A stretch of DNA of 59,120 nt from Streptomyces niveus (GTDB taxonomy: Bacteria; Actinomycetota; Actinomycetes; Streptomycetales; Streptomycetaceae), in the NCBI RefSeq assembly GCF_001723055.1, contig NZ_MDCR01000029.1, positions 1 through 59,120 of the forward strand. The letters run 5' to 3'. Below are positions 24,229 to 35,208 of the stretch, in pieces (the first letter of the stretch is position 1; the number at the start of each line of letters is the position of its first letter). Below the pieces are notes generated by a model. That model saw only the letters and a program-made list of their open reading frames with translations, was not told where the DNA came from and ran no database searches. A program made the translations under genes and the position numbers.

Positions 24229-25038
24229 GTGACAACCCTTGCGCTCGGACCGAGCTGGCTTGACCCGGACTATCTGATCGGGACCTTCGGCCTGATCGGC
24301 GTCCTGGTCATCGTGTTCGCCGAATCCGGCCTGCTCATCGGCTTCTTCCTGCCGGGTGACTCGCTGCTCTTCACCACCGGACTCCTGGTGACGTCCGGCA
24401 CGCTCGACAGGCCGCTGTGGCTCGTCTGTCTGCTGATCGTGCTGGCGGCGATCATCGGCGACCAGGTCGGCTATCTCTTCGGCCGCAAGGTCGGCCCGGC
24501 GCTCTTCAAGCGCCCGGACTCCAAGTTCTTCAAACAGGAGAACGTGGAGAAGGCGCACGAGTTCTTCGAGAAGTACGGCCCCAAGTCGCTGGTGCTGGCC
24601 CGCTTCGTGCCCATCGTGCGGACGTTCACGCCGATCATCGCGGGCGTCAGCCGCATGAACTACCGGTCGTTCGTCACGTTCAACATCATCGGCGGTGTGC
24701 TCTGGGGCGCGGGCGTCACCCTGCTCGGTGCCGCCCTCGGCAAGATCGAGTTCGTGCACAAGAACATCGAGATGATCCTCATCCTGATCGTGCTGCTCTC
24801 GGTGCTGCCGATCGTGATCGAGTTCATGCGGGCGCGTTCCAAGTCCAAGAAGGCCGCCGCGTCGGGTGAGCCCACAGCGACCGCGGGGCACGTGCCGCCC
24901 GCCGACCACACCCAGGTGCCGCAGGACTTCCAGACCCAGCAGCTGCGGGTCACGCGCGACGAGTACGGGGCGCCCCGGCCGTACGGCCAGCAGGACGACC
25001 CCGAGGGCCCGTCGCGCGGGCGTCACGCCAGGCGGTAG
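24229..25038 (+). CDS. DedA family membrane protein
   Basis: A 269-residue DedA/VTT-fold protein, a family linked to undecaprenyl-phosphate or phospholipid recycling. The signatures are FAESGLLIGFFLPGDSLLF near residue 31 and the FARFVPIVRTFTPIIAGVSRM segment around residue 125-145. Three more helices follow, then a hydrophilic, Pro/Gln-rich tail from about residue 205. GTG 24229 has AGGAG upstream. It converges on the ThrE gene with 20 nt between stops. The 220 nt before it show no gene. Confidence 0.9.
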   Translation: MTTLALGPSWLDPDYLIGTFGLIGVLVIVFAESGLLIGFFLPGDSLLFTTGLLVTSGTLDRPLWLVCLLIVLAAIIGDQVGYLFGRKVGPALFKRPDSKFFKQENVEKAHEFFEKYGPKSLVLARFVPIVRTFTPIIAGVSRMNYRSFVTFNIIGGVLWGAGVTLLGAALGKIEFVHKNIEMILILIVLLSVLPIVIEFMRARSKSKKAAASGEPTATAGHVPPADHTQVPQDFQTQQLRVTRDEYGAPRPYGQQDDPEGPSRGRHARR

Positions 25039-25058
25039 GAGACACCGCACCCACGCCG

Positions 25059-26726
25059 TCAGAAGCCGCGCGTCCGCTTGGCCGCGCGGCGGCTCGAACC
25101 GCGTCCCGACCCCGGCACCTTCAGGAACAGCCGGGAGAGCTCGCCGCCGAAGTTGACCCCGATGGCGATCGCCAGGGCCAGCGCGGCGGCCGTGGACAGC
25201 GAGGCCAGCCCCACGTTCACGTTGTTCTGCGCGAAACCGAGCAGACCGAAGTACGTCGCGGAGCCCGGCAGCAGCGGCCCGATCGCCGCGGTGACGTACG
25301 GCAGCGCCGACGCGAACTGGTAGCGGGAGAACAACTGCCCGAACAGCCCCACCACACCGGCGGCCACCGCCGTCGACGCCACCGGCGAGATCCCGGCGGT
25401 GTCGTGCATCGCCCCGTACACGGTCCAGGCCACGCCCCCGTTCAGGGACACCATCAGCACGGTGGATCGTTCCTGCTGGAGCAGGATCGCGAAGGCGAAA
25501 CTCAGCGCCACGGCGGCGCAGATCTGGAGCACCGGCCGCCCCTCCCCGGCCTGGAGCGGCACGTCGGGGTGGAGCTGGGCGTTCAGCTGGACGCCCAGAT
25601 ACAGCGCGATCAGCACCCCCATCACGATCGCGATGAAGAAGTACATGACTTCGAGCAGCCGGGCGGCGGCGGTGATGTAGTAGCCGGTCAGTCCGTCCTG
25701 GACACCCGCGACCAGGGCCCGCCCCGGCAGCAGCGCGAAGAGCCCACCGGTGATCACGGCGGACGGCCGGATGTCCCAGTTCGTGTGGGAGGCGCCCAGT
25801 GTCAGCGCGACGCCGATCGCGGCCGGCGGCATCGCGGCGGCCACGAATTGGTAGAACTCCGGAATCCCGCGCCCCGCGCACAGCCAGGCCAGCCGGTCGC
25901 CCAGCATCGCGCCGATCATCGCCGCGACGAACACCACCAGACCACCACCGACCAGTACCGACGCCGACCCGGCCAGCAGCCCGCTCGCGGCGGTCAGCGC
26001 CCAGCCGGGATACGGATGCCGGTTACGCCGGATCTCGGCCAGCCGCCGGTACGCCTCCTCCAGCGTGATGTCGGTGTCCTCGGTGGTGATGTCATCGACG
26101 AGCGTGTAGACGGCGGCGAGCCGGGTGTAGTCGGTGCCCCGTCTGCGTACGGTGCGACTGGCCGTCACCGGGTCGTCCACGAGCGACGGCTGGTAGGAGA
26201 TCGACAGCAGCGTGAAGGTGACGTTCGGCTCGCAGCGGTCGAGACCGTACGCGCGGCTGACGGCGAACATCGCGGCCTCGACGTCCTCGGCCCCCTCGCC
26301 ACCCGCCAGCAGCAACTCGCCGATACGCAGCGTCAGGTCGAGCACGCGCGGGACGGCGGGCCCCGCCTCGTCGTGCCGCTGCACGATCTCCGCCACCGGC
26401 CGGTCCCCGACCGGCATCCGCAGCAGCGTGCGCATCTGGTCCTGCCAGGGCACCTCCTTGCGCAGCCGGACGACGGGCACGCCCTCCGCGGGGGTGAAGG
26501 CGTGGGGCGACTGCCTGGCGCGATAGGTCCGCGGCGGATCGAAGGCCGACCGTTCGGTCTCCTGGGTGCTCTCCGGGCTCAGCCCTTGCGGAACCGCGAA
26601 TTCCGAGGTGGGACTGTCCTCCTCCGGAACGTGCACCTGGTCCATGCCGGACGGCGGCGTGAACGCGCTGTGCGCCTCGTCGGACGGGGGCTTACGGTCC
26701 TCCGCCTCGTCCCGGTCGGCCACCAC
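25059..26726 (-). CDS. Threonine/serine exporter family protein (ThrE)
   Basis: A 555-residue protein with an N-terminal cytoplasmic ThrE domain (from about residue 125: VLDLTLRIGELLLAGGEGAE) and about ten C-terminal helices split into ThrE and ThrE2 halves. The first 100 residues are hydrophilic and disordered in character. It exports threonine and serine using the proton gradient in Corynebacterium ThrE; the substrate here is inferred. GTG 26726 is followed by a second GTG. It lies downstream of ppa on the same strand but behind a strong hairpin. Confidence 0.9.
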   Translation of the reverse strand: MVADRDEAEDRKPPSDEAHSAFTPPSGMDQVHVPEEDSPTSEFAVPQGLSPESTQETERSAFDPPRTYRARQSPHAFTPAEGVPVVRLRKEVPWQDQMRTLLRMPVGDRPVAEIVQRHDEAGPAVPRVLDLTLRIGELLLAGGEGAEDVEAAMFAVSRAYGLDRCEPNVTFTLLSISYQPSLVDDPVTASRTVRRRGTDYTRLAAVYTLVDDITTEDTDITLEEAYRRLAEIRRNRHPYPGWALTAASGLLAGSASVLVGGGLVVFVAAMIGAMLGDRLAWLCAGRGIPEFYQFVAAAMPPAAIGVALTLGASHTNWDIRPSAVITGGLFALLPGRALVAGVQDGLTGYYITAAARLLEVMYFFIAIVMGVLIALYLGVQLNAQLHPDVPLQAGEGRPVLQICAAVALSFAFAILLQQERSTVLMVSLNGGVAWTVYGAMHDTAGISPVASTAVAAGVVGLFGQLFSRYQFASALPYVTAAIGPLLPGSATYFGLLGFAQNNVNVGLASLSTAAALALAIAIGVNFGGELSRLFLKVPGSGRGSSRRAAKRTRGF

Positions 26727-26819
26727 TGCTCGCCCTCACTCACTCTCGTCGGTGCCGCTCCGGCACGGTTCGCACAGTCATCCGTTCAGTATGGACACGC
26801 CCCTTCGTACGGGCGCACG

Positions 26820-26864
26820 CGAGCGGCGGACGGCGCACCCGTACGGTGCGCTGCCCGCCGCTCG
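26820..26864 (-). terminator. Long hairpin after ppa
   Basis: A 21-bp stem (26820-26840 against 26844-26864) with three mismatches and a 3-nt loop, between the ppa stop and the ThrE start. It probably ends ppa transcription. Confidence 0.6.
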
Positions 26865-26913
26865 TAGGAGCCTGTTCAGGCGCCTCGGGCCCTCCGGCCC
26901 ATGTGACGCGCGC

Positions 26914-27408
26914 TCAGTGCGCGCCGCCCTGCGCCTCAAGGCGCTTGTACGAGGCCTCGATCTCGGCCTCCGCCTCGGCGCGGCCCACCCAGTCCGCGCC
27001 CTCGACCGACTTGCCGGGCTCCAGGTCCTTGTAGACCTCGAAGAAGTGCTGGATCTCCAGGCGGTCGAACTCCGACACGTGGTGGATGTCCCTCAGGTGC
27101 TCCACGCGCGGGTCCGAGGCGGGGACGCACAGCAGCTTGTCGTCGCCACCGGCCTCGTCCGTCATCCGGAACATGCCGATCGCGCGGCACTTGATGAGAC
27201 AGCCGGGGAACGTCGGCTCGTCCAGGATGACCAGCGCGTCCAGCGGGTCGCCGTCCTCGCCGAGGGTGTTCTCGACGAAGCCGTAGTCGGCCGGGTAGCT
27301 GGTCGAGGTGAAGAGACGACGGTCAAGGCGGATCCGGCCGGTCTCGTGGTCCACCTCGTACTTGTTTCGCGAACCCTTAGGGATCTCGATGGTGACGTCG
27401 AACTCCAC
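26914..27408 (-). CDS. ppa: Inorganic pyrophosphatase
   Basis: A 164-residue class I (soluble) pyrophosphatase, hydrolysing PPi from biosynthetic reactions. The start [20 protein letters not shown] and the metal site [17 protein letters not shown] (conserved DxDxxD pattern) are present. GTG 27408 is preferred over the GTG at 27432: GGAGGAG lies just upstream of it, and all relatives begin at this point. It is divergent from the carboxypeptidase gene with 186 nt between. Confidence 0.95.
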   Translation of the reverse strand: MEFDVTIEIPKGSRNKYEVDHETGRIRLDRRLFTSTSYPADYGFVENTLGEDGDPLDALVILDEPTFPGCLIKCRAIGMFRMTDEAGGDDKLLCVPASDPRVEHLRDIHHVSEFDRLEIQHFFEVYKDLEPGKSVEGADWVGRAEAEAEIEASYKRLEAQGGAH

Positions 27409-27594
27409 GGGTGGCTCCTCCATGATCAACACAACTGTCAGTGATGCTGCTGTCGGTGATACCGCACGTCACCGGGGCCGACCCCGGGCCGAGCAGGATC
27501 GGCCATCGCTGGCCGGGGCACCGTGCTCGTGGCAACGCGCAGTGATTAAGTGTCCCCCACGCAGCTGTGTGATCGCGAAAGGGGCTGATCAACC

Positions 27595-29031
27595 GTGCTT
27601 GAGCCGAAAGTGTGGCAGCTCACGGCAGGTTCCGCCGTGCTCGGCCTGGTACTGGCGGCCGGGGCGGTGGCCTTGGCCGGCCCCTGGGACTCCGGTCAGC
27701 GTAAGGCCGAGCGGGACTGGGCCGCCGCTCAGGGCCGTACAGGTGGCGCACATCACCCGGGTGGACACCCGGGCAAGCCGGCGCCCGCGCCCAGCGCCGC
27801 CGGAGTGCTCGACGAACTCGCCCCACCGGTCGAGTCCCTGTCCGCGCCCGCCGATCTGCCGGACGGCCTCAGGAAGACCCTCGGGCCGCTGCTCGAATCC
27901 CCCGACCTCGGACCGGCGCCCGCGGCGTCCGTCGTCGATGTGGCGACGGGCAAGCAGCTGTTCGGCGAGCGGGCCGACCGGCCGATGGCACCGGCCTCCA
28001 CCATCAAGATCGCGACGGCGGTCGCCGCGCTGTCGGCACTCGGCCCCGACCACCGCATCGGCACCACCGTGGTCACGGCCGACGACAAGGCCAAGGGCGA
28101 CGACCCGACTGAGATCACCCTCGTCGGCGGCGGCGACGCCACCCTCGATCGCAAGCGCCTGCGCGCCCTCGCCGAGGACACCGCCAGGGCGCTGCGCGAC
28201 CGCGGCGTCCACGAGGTCGCCCTCCGCTTCGACGTCTCCCTGTACTCCGGGCCCCGCGAACACCCGATCGGCCCCAACGACAACATCGCCCCCGTCACCG
28301 CCCTGATGAACGGCCAGGGCCGCCTCGACGACTCCGCGCGCGACTCCTTCGGCGGCCCGGCACCGCGCAGCGGCGACCCGGCGGGCGACGCCGCCGACGT
28401 CTTCGCCGACCTCCTGCGCGAACGCGGCCTCAAGACCTCCGGGCCTCCGGTCATGCGCAAGGCGCCCAAGGACGCCGACCGTCTCGCGGTGACGTACTCG
28501 CGCCCCGTGTCCGCCCTGGTCGAACGGATGCTGACGAACAGCGACAACGACATCGCCGAATCACTCGTCCGGCAGACCGCCATCAAGGCGGGCAGGCCGG
28601 CGAGCTTCGCCGGCGCCCAACAGGCCGTGCAGGCCGAGCTGAAGGAGCAGAAACTGCCCGTCGGCGGCGCGCTCCTGCGTGACGGCAGCGGTCTCAACCG
28701 CCACGACAGGATCACCAGCGGCCTGCTCACCGCGCTGCTCGCCCGCGCGGCCGACCCCGACCGGCCCGAGCTGCGCCCGGTTCTCACCGGCCTCCCGGTG
28801 GCCGGATTCAGCGGCACGCTCCAGGGCCGGTACACCGACGCCGACGCGATCACCGGCAGCGGCATGATCCGGGCCAAGACCGGCACGCTGACCGGCGTGA
28901 ACTCTCTGGCGGGCACGGTCGTCGGACCCGGCGGACGGCTCCTCGCCTTCGCCTTCCTGGCGGAGAAGGCCCCGGGCCCCGATACGGCCCAACGGGCGCT
29001 GGACCACCTCTCGGCGGAACTCACGTCCTGA
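27595..29031 (+). CDS. dacB: D-alanyl-D-alanine carboxypeptidase/endopeptidase (S13, PBP4 type)
   Basis: A 478-residue peptidoglycan peptidase with an N-terminal membrane anchor (LTAGSAVLGLVLAAGAVALAG). The three penicillin-binding motifs are SxxK in APASTIKIATAV, SxN in NSDNDIAESL and KTG in RAKTGTLTGV. A Pro/Ala/His linker follows the anchor. It acts outside the membrane on peptide cross-links. GTG 27595 has AAAGGGG upstream. Confidence 0.93.
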   Translation: MLEPKVWQLTAGSAVLGLVLAAGAVALAGPWDSGQRKAERDWAAAQGRTGGAHHPGGHPGKPAPAPSAAGVLDELAPPVESLSAPADLPDGLRKTLGPLLESPDLGPAPAASVVDVATGKQLFGERADRPMAPASTIKIATAVAALSALGPDHRIGTTVVTADDKAKGDDPTEITLVGGGDATLDRKRLRALAEDTARALRDRGVHEVALRFDVSLYSGPREHPIGPNDNIAPVTALMNGQGRLDDSARDSFGGPAPRSGDPAGDAADVFADLLRERGLKTSGPPVMRKAPKDADRLAVTYSRPVSALVERMLTNSDNDIAESLVRQTAIKAGRPASFAGAQQAVQAELKEQKLPVGGALLRDGSGLNRHDRITSGLLTALLARAADPDRPELRPVLTGLPVAGFSGTLQGRYTDADAITGSGMIRAKTGTLTGVNSLAGTVVGPGGRLLAFAFLAEKAPGPDTAQRALDHLSAELTS

Positions 29032-29161
29032 CCGCCCCCGCCCCCGCACGGCGACCGGCGCGGTCGGGGGTACCACCCGGGCGCCGGCCCGGACCGCCCA
29101 GGACGGCGAAGGCGCGGCCGACACCCCACCGCCTTTCGGCCCGAGCACGTACGGTTGACGC

Positions 29162-30292
29162 ATGACGAGCATCGGTGGGGCCGAGATGGTGGACTGGAAT
29201 CTCGCGGTGGCAACCGCGACCCGCCTCGCGCGGCCGGGACCGGAAGTGAGCCGGGACGAGGCCCGCGAGATCGTCGCCGAGCTGCGGCGGCACGCCAAGG
29301 CGGCCGAGGAGCACGTGCGCGCCTTCACGCGGATGATCCCCGAGGGCCATGAGCCACCGGACACCCCGGTCCTGGTCGTGGACCGCGCGGGCTGGATCAA
29401 GGCGAACGTCGCGGGCTTCCGCGAGCTGCTCAAGCCGCTCCTCGACAAGATGCAGGACCGCCGTTCCGGCACCCCGGGCGGCGCCGTCCTCGGCGCGGTC
29501 GGCGGCAAGGTGACCGGCGTCGAGCTGGGCATGCTGCTGTCCTTCCTCTCGTCCCGTGTCCTCGGCCAGTACGAGACGTTCGCGCCGCCGAGCCGCGACC
29601 TGCCTTCGAGTGACGGCGGTGGCGGCCGGCTGCTGCTCGTCGCGCCGAACATCGTGCACGTCGAGCGCGAACTGGGCGTCGACCCGCACGACTTCAGGCT
29701 CTGGGTCTGTCTGCACGAGGAGACCCACCGCACCCAGTTCACCGGCGTGCCGTGGCTGCGTGACCACCTTGAGGGCGAGATCCAGTCATTCCTGGAGGAG
29801 ACCGACGTCGACCCCTCCACCGTCGTGGAACGCCTGCGTGAGGCGGCCCAGTCGCTCACCGGCAACCGCCCCGAGGGCGAGGAGGACGACGACGGCCGGA
29901 GCCTGGTCGAGCTGGTGCAGACCCCCGGCCAGAAGGAGATCCTCGGCCGTCTCACCGCCGTCATGTCGCTGCTCGAAGGCCATGCCGACTACGTGATGGA
30001 CGGCGTCGGGCCCCAGGTCGTGCCCTCGGTGGCCGAGATCCGCGAGAAGTTCCAGCAGCGCAGGGCCAAGGGCGCGAGCCGGCTCGACCAGGCGCTGCGC
30101 AAGCTGCTGGGTCTGGACGCGAAGCTGCGGCAGTACCGGGACGGGGAGCGGTTCGTACGAGCCGTGGTGGACGAGGTCGGCATGGACGGCTTCAACCGCG
30201 TCTGGACCTCCCCCAACACCCTTCCCACCAAGGCGGAGATCGCCAAGCCGGCCGACTGGATCGCACGGGTGCACCGCAAGGCCGACTCCTAG
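29162..30292 (+). CDS. Zinc-dependent metalloprotease, DUF2342 family
   Basis: A 376-residue protein of the DUF2342 / 'coenzyme F420 biosynthesis associated' family. The zinc site is HEETHRTQF (HExxH) at about residue 184, followed by [12 protein letters not shown] further on. It has no signal peptide, so it is cytoplasmic. Relatives sit between dacB and tilS in many actinomycetes, as here; their substrate is unknown. ATG 29162 is the first start of the family match; no strong ribosome site is seen. Confidence 0.9.
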   Translation: MTSIGGAEMVDWNLAVATATRLARPGPEVSRDEAREIVAELRRHAKAAEEHVRAFTRMIPEGHEPPDTPVLVVDRAGWIKANVAGFRELLKPLLDKMQDRRSGTPGGAVLGAVGGKVTGVELGMLLSFLSSRVLGQYETFAPPSRDLPSSDGGGGRLLLVAPNIVHVERELGVDPHDFRLWVCLHEETHRTQFTGVPWLRDHLEGEIQSFLEETDVDPSTVVERLREAAQSLTGNRPEGEEDDDGRSLVELVQTPGQKEILGRLTAVMSLLEGHADYVMDGVGPQVVPSVAEIREKFQQRRAKGASRLDQALRKLLGLDAKLRQYRDGERFVRAVVDEVGMDGFNRVWTSPNTLPTKAEIAKPADWIARVHRKADS

Positions 30293-30533
30293 AGCAGCGG
30301 CAGGGCCGCGGCCTCCTTGGGAGGGGGCCGCGAGGACCCGCCCTGGATGTCAACGTCCACATGTGTCCACCGGAATGGGACAGCATCACCCATCCGAGGG
30401 ACCGTGGGCGGTGGGTAGGCGTGCAATGCTCGGGGAACGGCCCGGTTCTGTCACCATCGACGCACTCTGTGTGACTGAACCCCGTCCCCACTCCGACCGA
30501 GGCACCCCCCAAATATCACGAAGGGCACCGGAC

Positions 30534-31610
30534 ATGGGTCCCCATCCTGCGGTCGCGGCGATACGCCTGGCGGTCCGCCGCGTACTCCACGACGTCATCA
30601 CCGAATGCTCCGAACGCGCGAGCTCCGACATCGAGCGCTCCCGGCTCACCACCGCGGCCGTCGCCGACCGCGCCGCCGCACCGCCCCCGGCCGACGAACG
30701 GCCGCTGGTGCTCGTCGCCTGTTCCGGAGGCGCCGACTCCATGGCGCTCGCCTCCGCCCTCGCCTTCGAGGCCCGCAAGCTCTCCGTCCGCGCGGGCGCC
30801 GTCACCGTCGACCACGGCCTCCAGTCCGGCTCCGACCTCCGTGCCGCCGAAGTCGTCTCCCGGCTCACCGCCATGCGACTCGACCCCGTCGAGTCCGTCG
30901 CCGTGACCGTCGGTCGCGACGGCGGACCCGAGGCAGCCGCCCGCGACGCCCGTTACGCCGCCCTGGACGCCGCCGCCGAACGCCACGGCGCCGTCGCCGT
31001 CCTGCTCGGCCACACCCGCGACGACCAGGCGGAGACGGTCCTGCTCGGCCTCGCCCGCGGCTCGGGCACCCGCTCGCTCTCCGGGATGGCCCCCGTCTCC
31101 GGCGCCACCGGACGCTACCGCCGCCCCTTCCTCCAACTCGACCGGCAGACCGCCCGCAAGGCGTGCCTGGTCCAGGCGATCCCGGTGTGGGACGACCCGC
31201 ACAACGCGGACCCCGCGTACACCCGTTCACGTCTGCGCCACGAGGGACTGCCCGCCCTGGAGAAGGCGCTCGGCAAGGGCGTCGTCGAGGCCCTGGCCCG
31301 TACGGCGCAGCTCTCCCGCGACGACGCCGACGCCCTCGACGCGTGGGCCGCCGACGTCGAGTCCGCCGTACGGGACGACACCGGACAACTGGAATGCGCC
31401 AAGCTGTACGCGCTGCCGCCCGCCGTCCGCCGGCGCGTCCTGCGCCGGGCCGCCGTCGTCGCCGGGGCGCCCGCCGGATCGCTCTTCGCCCGGCACATCG
31501 AGGAGATCGACCGCCTGATCACGGGCTGGCGGGGCCAGGGCGCCATCAATCTGCCGGGCCGCGTCGAGGCCCAACGGCAGGGTGGCAGACTGGTCATCCG
31601 GCAGGGCTGA
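30534..31610 (+). CDS. tilS: tRNA(Ile)-lysidine synthase
   Basis: A 358-residue N-type ATP pyrophosphatase that converts C34 of the CAU-anticodon tRNA-Ile to lysidine. The PP-loop is [16 protein letters not shown] (about residue 58). [19 protein letters not shown] and the [12 protein letters not shown] segment are family marks. ATG 30534 has GAAGGG upstream; the frame is open further without similarity. It is 68 nt upstream of hpt, probably in one transcript. Confidence 0.93.
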   Translation: MGPHPAVAAIRLAVRRVLHDVITECSERASSDIERSRLTTAAVADRAAAPPPADERPLVLVACSGGADSMALASALAFEARKLSVRAGAVTVDHGLQSGSDLRAAEVVSRLTAMRLDPVESVAVTVGRDGGPEAAARDARYAALDAAAERHGAVAVLLGHTRDDQAETVLLGLARGSGTRSLSGMAPVSGATGRYRRPFLQLDRQTARKACLVQAIPVWDDPHNADPAYTRSRLRHEGLPALEKALGKGVVEALARTAQLSRDDADALDAWAADVESAVRDDTGQLECAKLYALPPAVRRRVLRRAAVVAGAPAGSLFARHIEEIDRLITGWRGQGAINLPGRVEAQRQGGRLVIRQG

Positions 31611-31678
31611 CGCGCTGAAGCACGACGGCTGTGTCTCCGGGGTGGCGAGTTCCGGCCTCCTGGCCGACAACGAAAGTG

Positions 31679-32239
31679 ATGCGGGTGGACCACAAGGACA
31701 TGGGCGCCGACCTCCAGTCGGTGCTCATCACCAAGGAAGAAATCGACGCGAAGCTGGTCGAACTGGCCGCCAAGATCGACGCGGAGTACGCGGGTAAGGA
31801 CGTCCTTCTCGTCGGCGTCCTCAAGGGCGCCGTCATGGTGATGGCGGACCTGGCGCGTGCCCTGTCCACTCCCGTGACGATGGACTGGATGGCCGTGTCC
31901 TCGTACGGCGCCGGGACCCAGTCGTCCGGTGTGGTCCGGATCCTCAAGGACCTGGACACCGACATCAAGGGCAAGCACGTCGTCATCGTCGAGGACATCA
32001 TCGACTCGGGTCTGACGCTCTCGTGGCTGCTGTCCAACCTCGGCTCGCGCGAGCCCGCCTCACTGGAAGTCTGCACGCTGCTCCGTAAGCCGGATGCCGC
32101 AAAGGTCGCGATCGATGTGAAATGGATCGGATTCGACATTCCCAATGAGTTCGTCGTCGGCTATGGCCTCGATTACGCGGAGAAGTACCGCAATCTGCCA
32201 TTCGTCGGCACACTCGCCCCCCATGTGTACGGCGGCTGA
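31679..32239 (+). CDS. hpt: Hypoxanthine phosphoribosyltransferase
   Basis: A 186-residue purine salvage enzyme. The PRPP-binding motif is [17 protein letters not shown]. The PPi loop [13 protein letters not shown] and the C-terminal [21 protein letters not shown] are typical. It converts hypoxanthine or guanine with PRPP to IMP or GMP. ATG 31679 has GAAAG upstream; an in-frame GTG lies 3 nt before it. The tilS-hpt-ftsH order is widely conserved. Confidence 0.95.
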   Translation: MRVDHKDMGADLQSVLITKEEIDAKLVELAAKIDAEYAGKDVLLVGVLKGAVMVMADLARALSTPVTMDWMAVSSYGAGTQSSGVVRILKDLDTDIKGKHVVIVEDIIDSGLTLSWLLSNLGSREPASLEVCTLLRKPDAAKVAIDVKWIGFDIPNEFVVGYGLDYAEKYRNLPFVGTLAPHVYGG

Positions 32240-32434
32240 GCCGGGCACCGGGCCCGCCGGGCCGGGCCGGGAACCCCCGCACCGCTCCCGCCGTTGGAGC
32301 ATGGGAAGACCGGTTTACCGGCAGTCCCGTGCGGTCGCGGGTGACAATGCTGGGGTACCGTCCGAAGAACAGTCTTTTCTCACAGCAGCATTTACCTACG
32401 GGCAGGAGGGACGGGGCGTTCTCGCTCCGTATGG

Positions 32435-34462
32435 ATGGACGTGAAGCGATACTTCCGTGGGCCGGTCATGTGGATCGTGCTGGCCGTCCTCGCCGTGGTC
32501 GTGTTGATGCAGGTCGTCGGCTCGTCGGGCGGCTACAAGACGGTGGACACCGGCGAGGTCGTCCAGGCGATCGACAAGAACCAGGTCGACCAGGTCAAGC
32601 TGACCACAGGCGACGAACAGATCATCAAGATCGACCTCAAGGACGGCACCAAGGTCCAGGGCGGCGACAAGGTCCAGGCGAGCTACATCGGCTCGCAGGG
32701 CTCGCAACTGGCCGCCAAGCTCCAGGCCAAGTTCGAGAGCGGCGACATCAAGCAGGGCTACACGGTCTCGCCTTCGAAGCAGAGTCCGTTCGTCTCTGTG
32801 CTGCTCTCCCTGCTGCCGTTCGTCCTCATCGTCGTGGTCTTCCTGTTCCTGATGAATCAGATGCAGGGCGGCGGCTCCCGAGTCATGCAGTTCGGGAAGT
32901 CCAAGGCCAAACTCATTACCAAGGACACGCCCAAGACGACGTTCGCCGACGTCGCGGGGTCCGAGGAGGCCGTCGAGGAACTGCACGAGATCAAGGAGTT
33001 CCTCCAGGAGCCCGCGAAGTTCCAGGCCGTCGGCGCCAAGATCCCGAAGGGTGTGCTGCTCTACGGCCCGCCCGGTACGGGCAAGACGCTGCTCGCCCGC
33101 GCCGTCGCCGGTGAGGCCGGCGTCCCGTTCTACTCGATCTCCGGTTCCGACTTCGTCGAGATGTTCGTCGGTGTCGGTGCCTCCCGGGTGCGTGACCTCT
33201 TCGAGCAGGCCAAGGCGAACGCCCCGGCGATCGTCTTCGTCGACGAGATCGACGCCGTCGGCCGGCACCGCGGTGCGGGCCTCGGCGGTGGCCACGACGA
33301 GCGCGAGCAGACGCTCAACCAGCTGCTCGTCGAGATGGACGGCTTCGACGTGAAGGGCGGCGTCATCCTGATCGCCGCCACGAACCGGCCCGACATCCTC
33401 GACCCGGCGCTGCTGCGCCCGGGACGCTTCGACCGCCAGATCGCGGTCGACCGCCCGGACATGCAGGGCCGGCTGGAGATCCTCAAGGTCCACCAGAAGG
33501 GCAAGCCGGTCGCCCCGGACGTCGACCTGGGTGCTGTCGCCCGTCGTACGCCCGGCTTCACCGGAGCGGACCTGGCGAACGTGCTGAACGAAGCGGCGCT
33601 CCTCACGGCGCGCAGCGACAAGAAGCTCGTCGACAACCACTCGCTGGACGAGGCGATCGACAGAGTCGTGGCGGGCCCGCAGAAGCGGACCCGGATCATG
33701 TCCGAGAAGGAAAAGAAGATCACCGCGTACCACGAGGGCGGCCACGCCCTGGTCGCCGCGGCGTCTCCGAACTCCGACCCGGTGCACAAGATCACGATCC
33801 TGTCCCGCGGCCGGGCCCTGGGTTACACCATGGTCCTGCCGGACGAGGACAAGTACTCGACCACGCGCAACGAGATGCTCGACCAGCTGGCCTACATGAT
33901 GGGCGGGCGCGCGGCGGAGGAGCTGGTCTTCCACGACCCGACCACCGGCGCCGCCAACGACATCGAGAAGGCGTCGGCGACGGCACGGGCCATGGTCACG
34001 CAGTACGGCATGACCGAGCGGCTCGGCGCGATCAAGTTCGGTGGCGACAACACCGAGCCCTTCGTCGGACGTGAGATGGGCCACCAGCGCGACTACTCGG
34101 AAGAGGTCGCCGCGCTGGTCGACGAAGAAGTCAAGAAGCTGATCGAGACGGCGCACAACGAGGCCTGGGAGATCCTCGTCGAGAACCGCGACGTTCTCGA
34201 CAACCTGGTCCTCGCGCTGCTGGAGAAGGAGACGCTCAACAAGGAGCAGATCGCCGAGATCTTCTCGACGATCGTCCGGCGCCCGGCCCGTCCGGCCTGG
34301 ACCGGCTCCTCACGGCGTACGCCTTCGACACGTCCCCCGGTGCTCTCGCCCAAGGAGCTGGCCCTCACGAACGGAGCGGCCGGCGGCAACGGCGCGCTGC
34401 CCGGTGTGACGACCGGCGACCCGGCGGCCGAGGCCGTTCCGGAGGAGCGTCCGGAGAGCTGA
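32435..34462 (+). CDS. ftsH: ATP-dependent zinc metalloprotease FtsH
   Basis: A 675-residue membrane-bound AAA protease for quality control. Two helices flank an extracytoplasmic domain ([19 protein letters not shown] and [19 protein letters not shown]). Walker A is [18 protein letters not shown], Walker [17 protein letters not shown]. The second region of homology is [19 protein letters not shown], and the zinc site HEGGH. The C-terminal tail is actinobacterial and low in complexity. ATG 32435 is followed by DVKRYFRGP as in relatives. The 195-nt leader has a purine-rich GCAGGAGGGACGGGG. Confidence 0.96.
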   Translation: MDVKRYFRGPVMWIVLAVLAVVVLMQVVGSSGGYKTVDTGEVVQAIDKNQVDQVKLTTGDEQIIKIDLKDGTKVQGGDKVQASYIGSQGSQLAAKLQAKFESGDIKQGYTVSPSKQSPFVSVLLSLLPFVLIVVVFLFLMNQMQGGGSRVMQFGKSKAKLITKDTPKTTFADVAGSEEAVEELHEIKEFLQEPAKFQAVGAKIPKGVLLYGPPGTGKTLLARAVAGEAGVPFYSISGSDFVEMFVGVGASRVRDLFEQAKANAPAIVFVDEIDAVGRHRGAGLGGGHDEREQTLNQLLVEMDGFDVKGGVILIAATNRPDILDPALLRPGRFDRQIAVDRPDMQGRLEILKVHQKGKPVAPDVDLGAVARRTPGFTGADLANVLNEAALLTARSDKKLVDNHSLDEAIDRVVAGPQKRTRIMSEKEKKITAYHEGGHALVAAASPNSDPVHKITILSRGRALGYTMVLPDEDKYSTTRNEMLDQLAYMMGGRAAEELVFHDPTTGAANDIEKASATARAMVTQYGMTERLGAIKFGGDNTEPFVGREMGHQRDYSEEVAALVDEEVKKLIETAHNEAWEILVENRDVLDNLVLALLEKETLNKEQIAEIFSTIVRRPARPAWTGSSRRTPSTRPPVLSPKELALTNGAAGGNGALPGVTTGDPAAEAVPEERPES

Positions 34463-34491
34463 TCCCGAGCTTCTCACCAGGCCCGGAATAG

Positions 34492-34532
34492 ATGCCGCGC
34501 CCCACAGGTCTTAGCCTGATGGGGCGCGGCAT
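34492..34532 (+). terminator. Hairpin between ftsH and folE
   Basis: ATGCCGCGCCCCA (34492-34504) pairs perfectly with TGGGGCGCGGCAT (34520-34532). An inner CAGG/CCTG helix adds to it, and TTTG follows. It lies 30 nt after the ftsH stop and 41 nt before folE. Confidence 0.75.
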
Positions 34533-34573
34533 TTGTGTGGTCGCGCATGGAACGGCAGAGGAACGAGGCCCAG

Positions 34574-35179
34574 ATGACCAACCCCGTGAGGCTGGACGGC
34601 GAGGGTGTGATCGGCGAGTTCGACGAGAAGCGGGCCGAGGCCGCCGTACGAGAGCTTCTGATCGCGGTCGGGGAGGACCCGGACCGCGAGGGACTGCGCG
34701 AGACACCGGAGCGGGTGGCCCGCTCGTACAAGGAGATATTCGCGGGACTGTGGCAGCGGCCCGAGGACGTCCTGACGACGACGTTCGACCTCGGCCACGA
34801 CGAGATGGTCCTGGTGAAGGACATCGAGGTGCAGAGTTCCTGCGAGCACCACCTGGTGCCGTTCCACGGCGTCGCGCACGTCGGCTACATCCCGTCGGCC
34901 GACGGGAAGATCACCGGGCTGTCCAAGCTGGCGCGGCTGGTGGACGTGTTCGCCCGCAGGCCGCAGGTCCAGGAGCGGCTGACCACGCAGATCGCGGACT
35001 CGCTGATGAAGATCCTCGATCCGCGCGGCGTGATCGTGGTCATCGAGTGCGAGCACATGTGCATGTCCATGCGCGGAGTGCGCAAGCCCGGCGCCAAGAC
35101 GATCACCTCGGCGGTACGCGGGCAGCTGCGCGACCCCGCGACCCGTAACGAGGCGATGAGCCTGATCATGGCCCGCTGA
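34574..35179 (+). CDS. folE: GTP cyclohydrolase I
   Basis: A 201-residue enzyme making dihydroneopterin triphosphate from GTP, the first step of folate synthesis. The zinc and catalytic residues are in [19 protein letters not shown] and [22 protein letters not shown] 34574 has GAGGAACGAGG upstream; in-frame ATG 34547 is an alternative. It converges on the folate operon on the other strand. Confidence 0.96.
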   Translation: MTNPVRLDGEGVIGEFDEKRAEAAVRELLIAVGEDPDREGLRETPERVARSYKEIFAGLWQRPEDVLTTTFDLGHDEMVLVKDIEVQSSCEHHLVPFHGVAHVGYIPSADGKITGLSKLARLVDVFARRPQVQERLTTQIADSLMKILDPRGVIVVIECEHMCMSMRGVRKPGAKTITSAVRGQLRDPATRNEAMSLIMAR

Positions 35180-35208
35180 ACCACTGCGCTGAGCGAGGGG
35201 CGGCTCGG

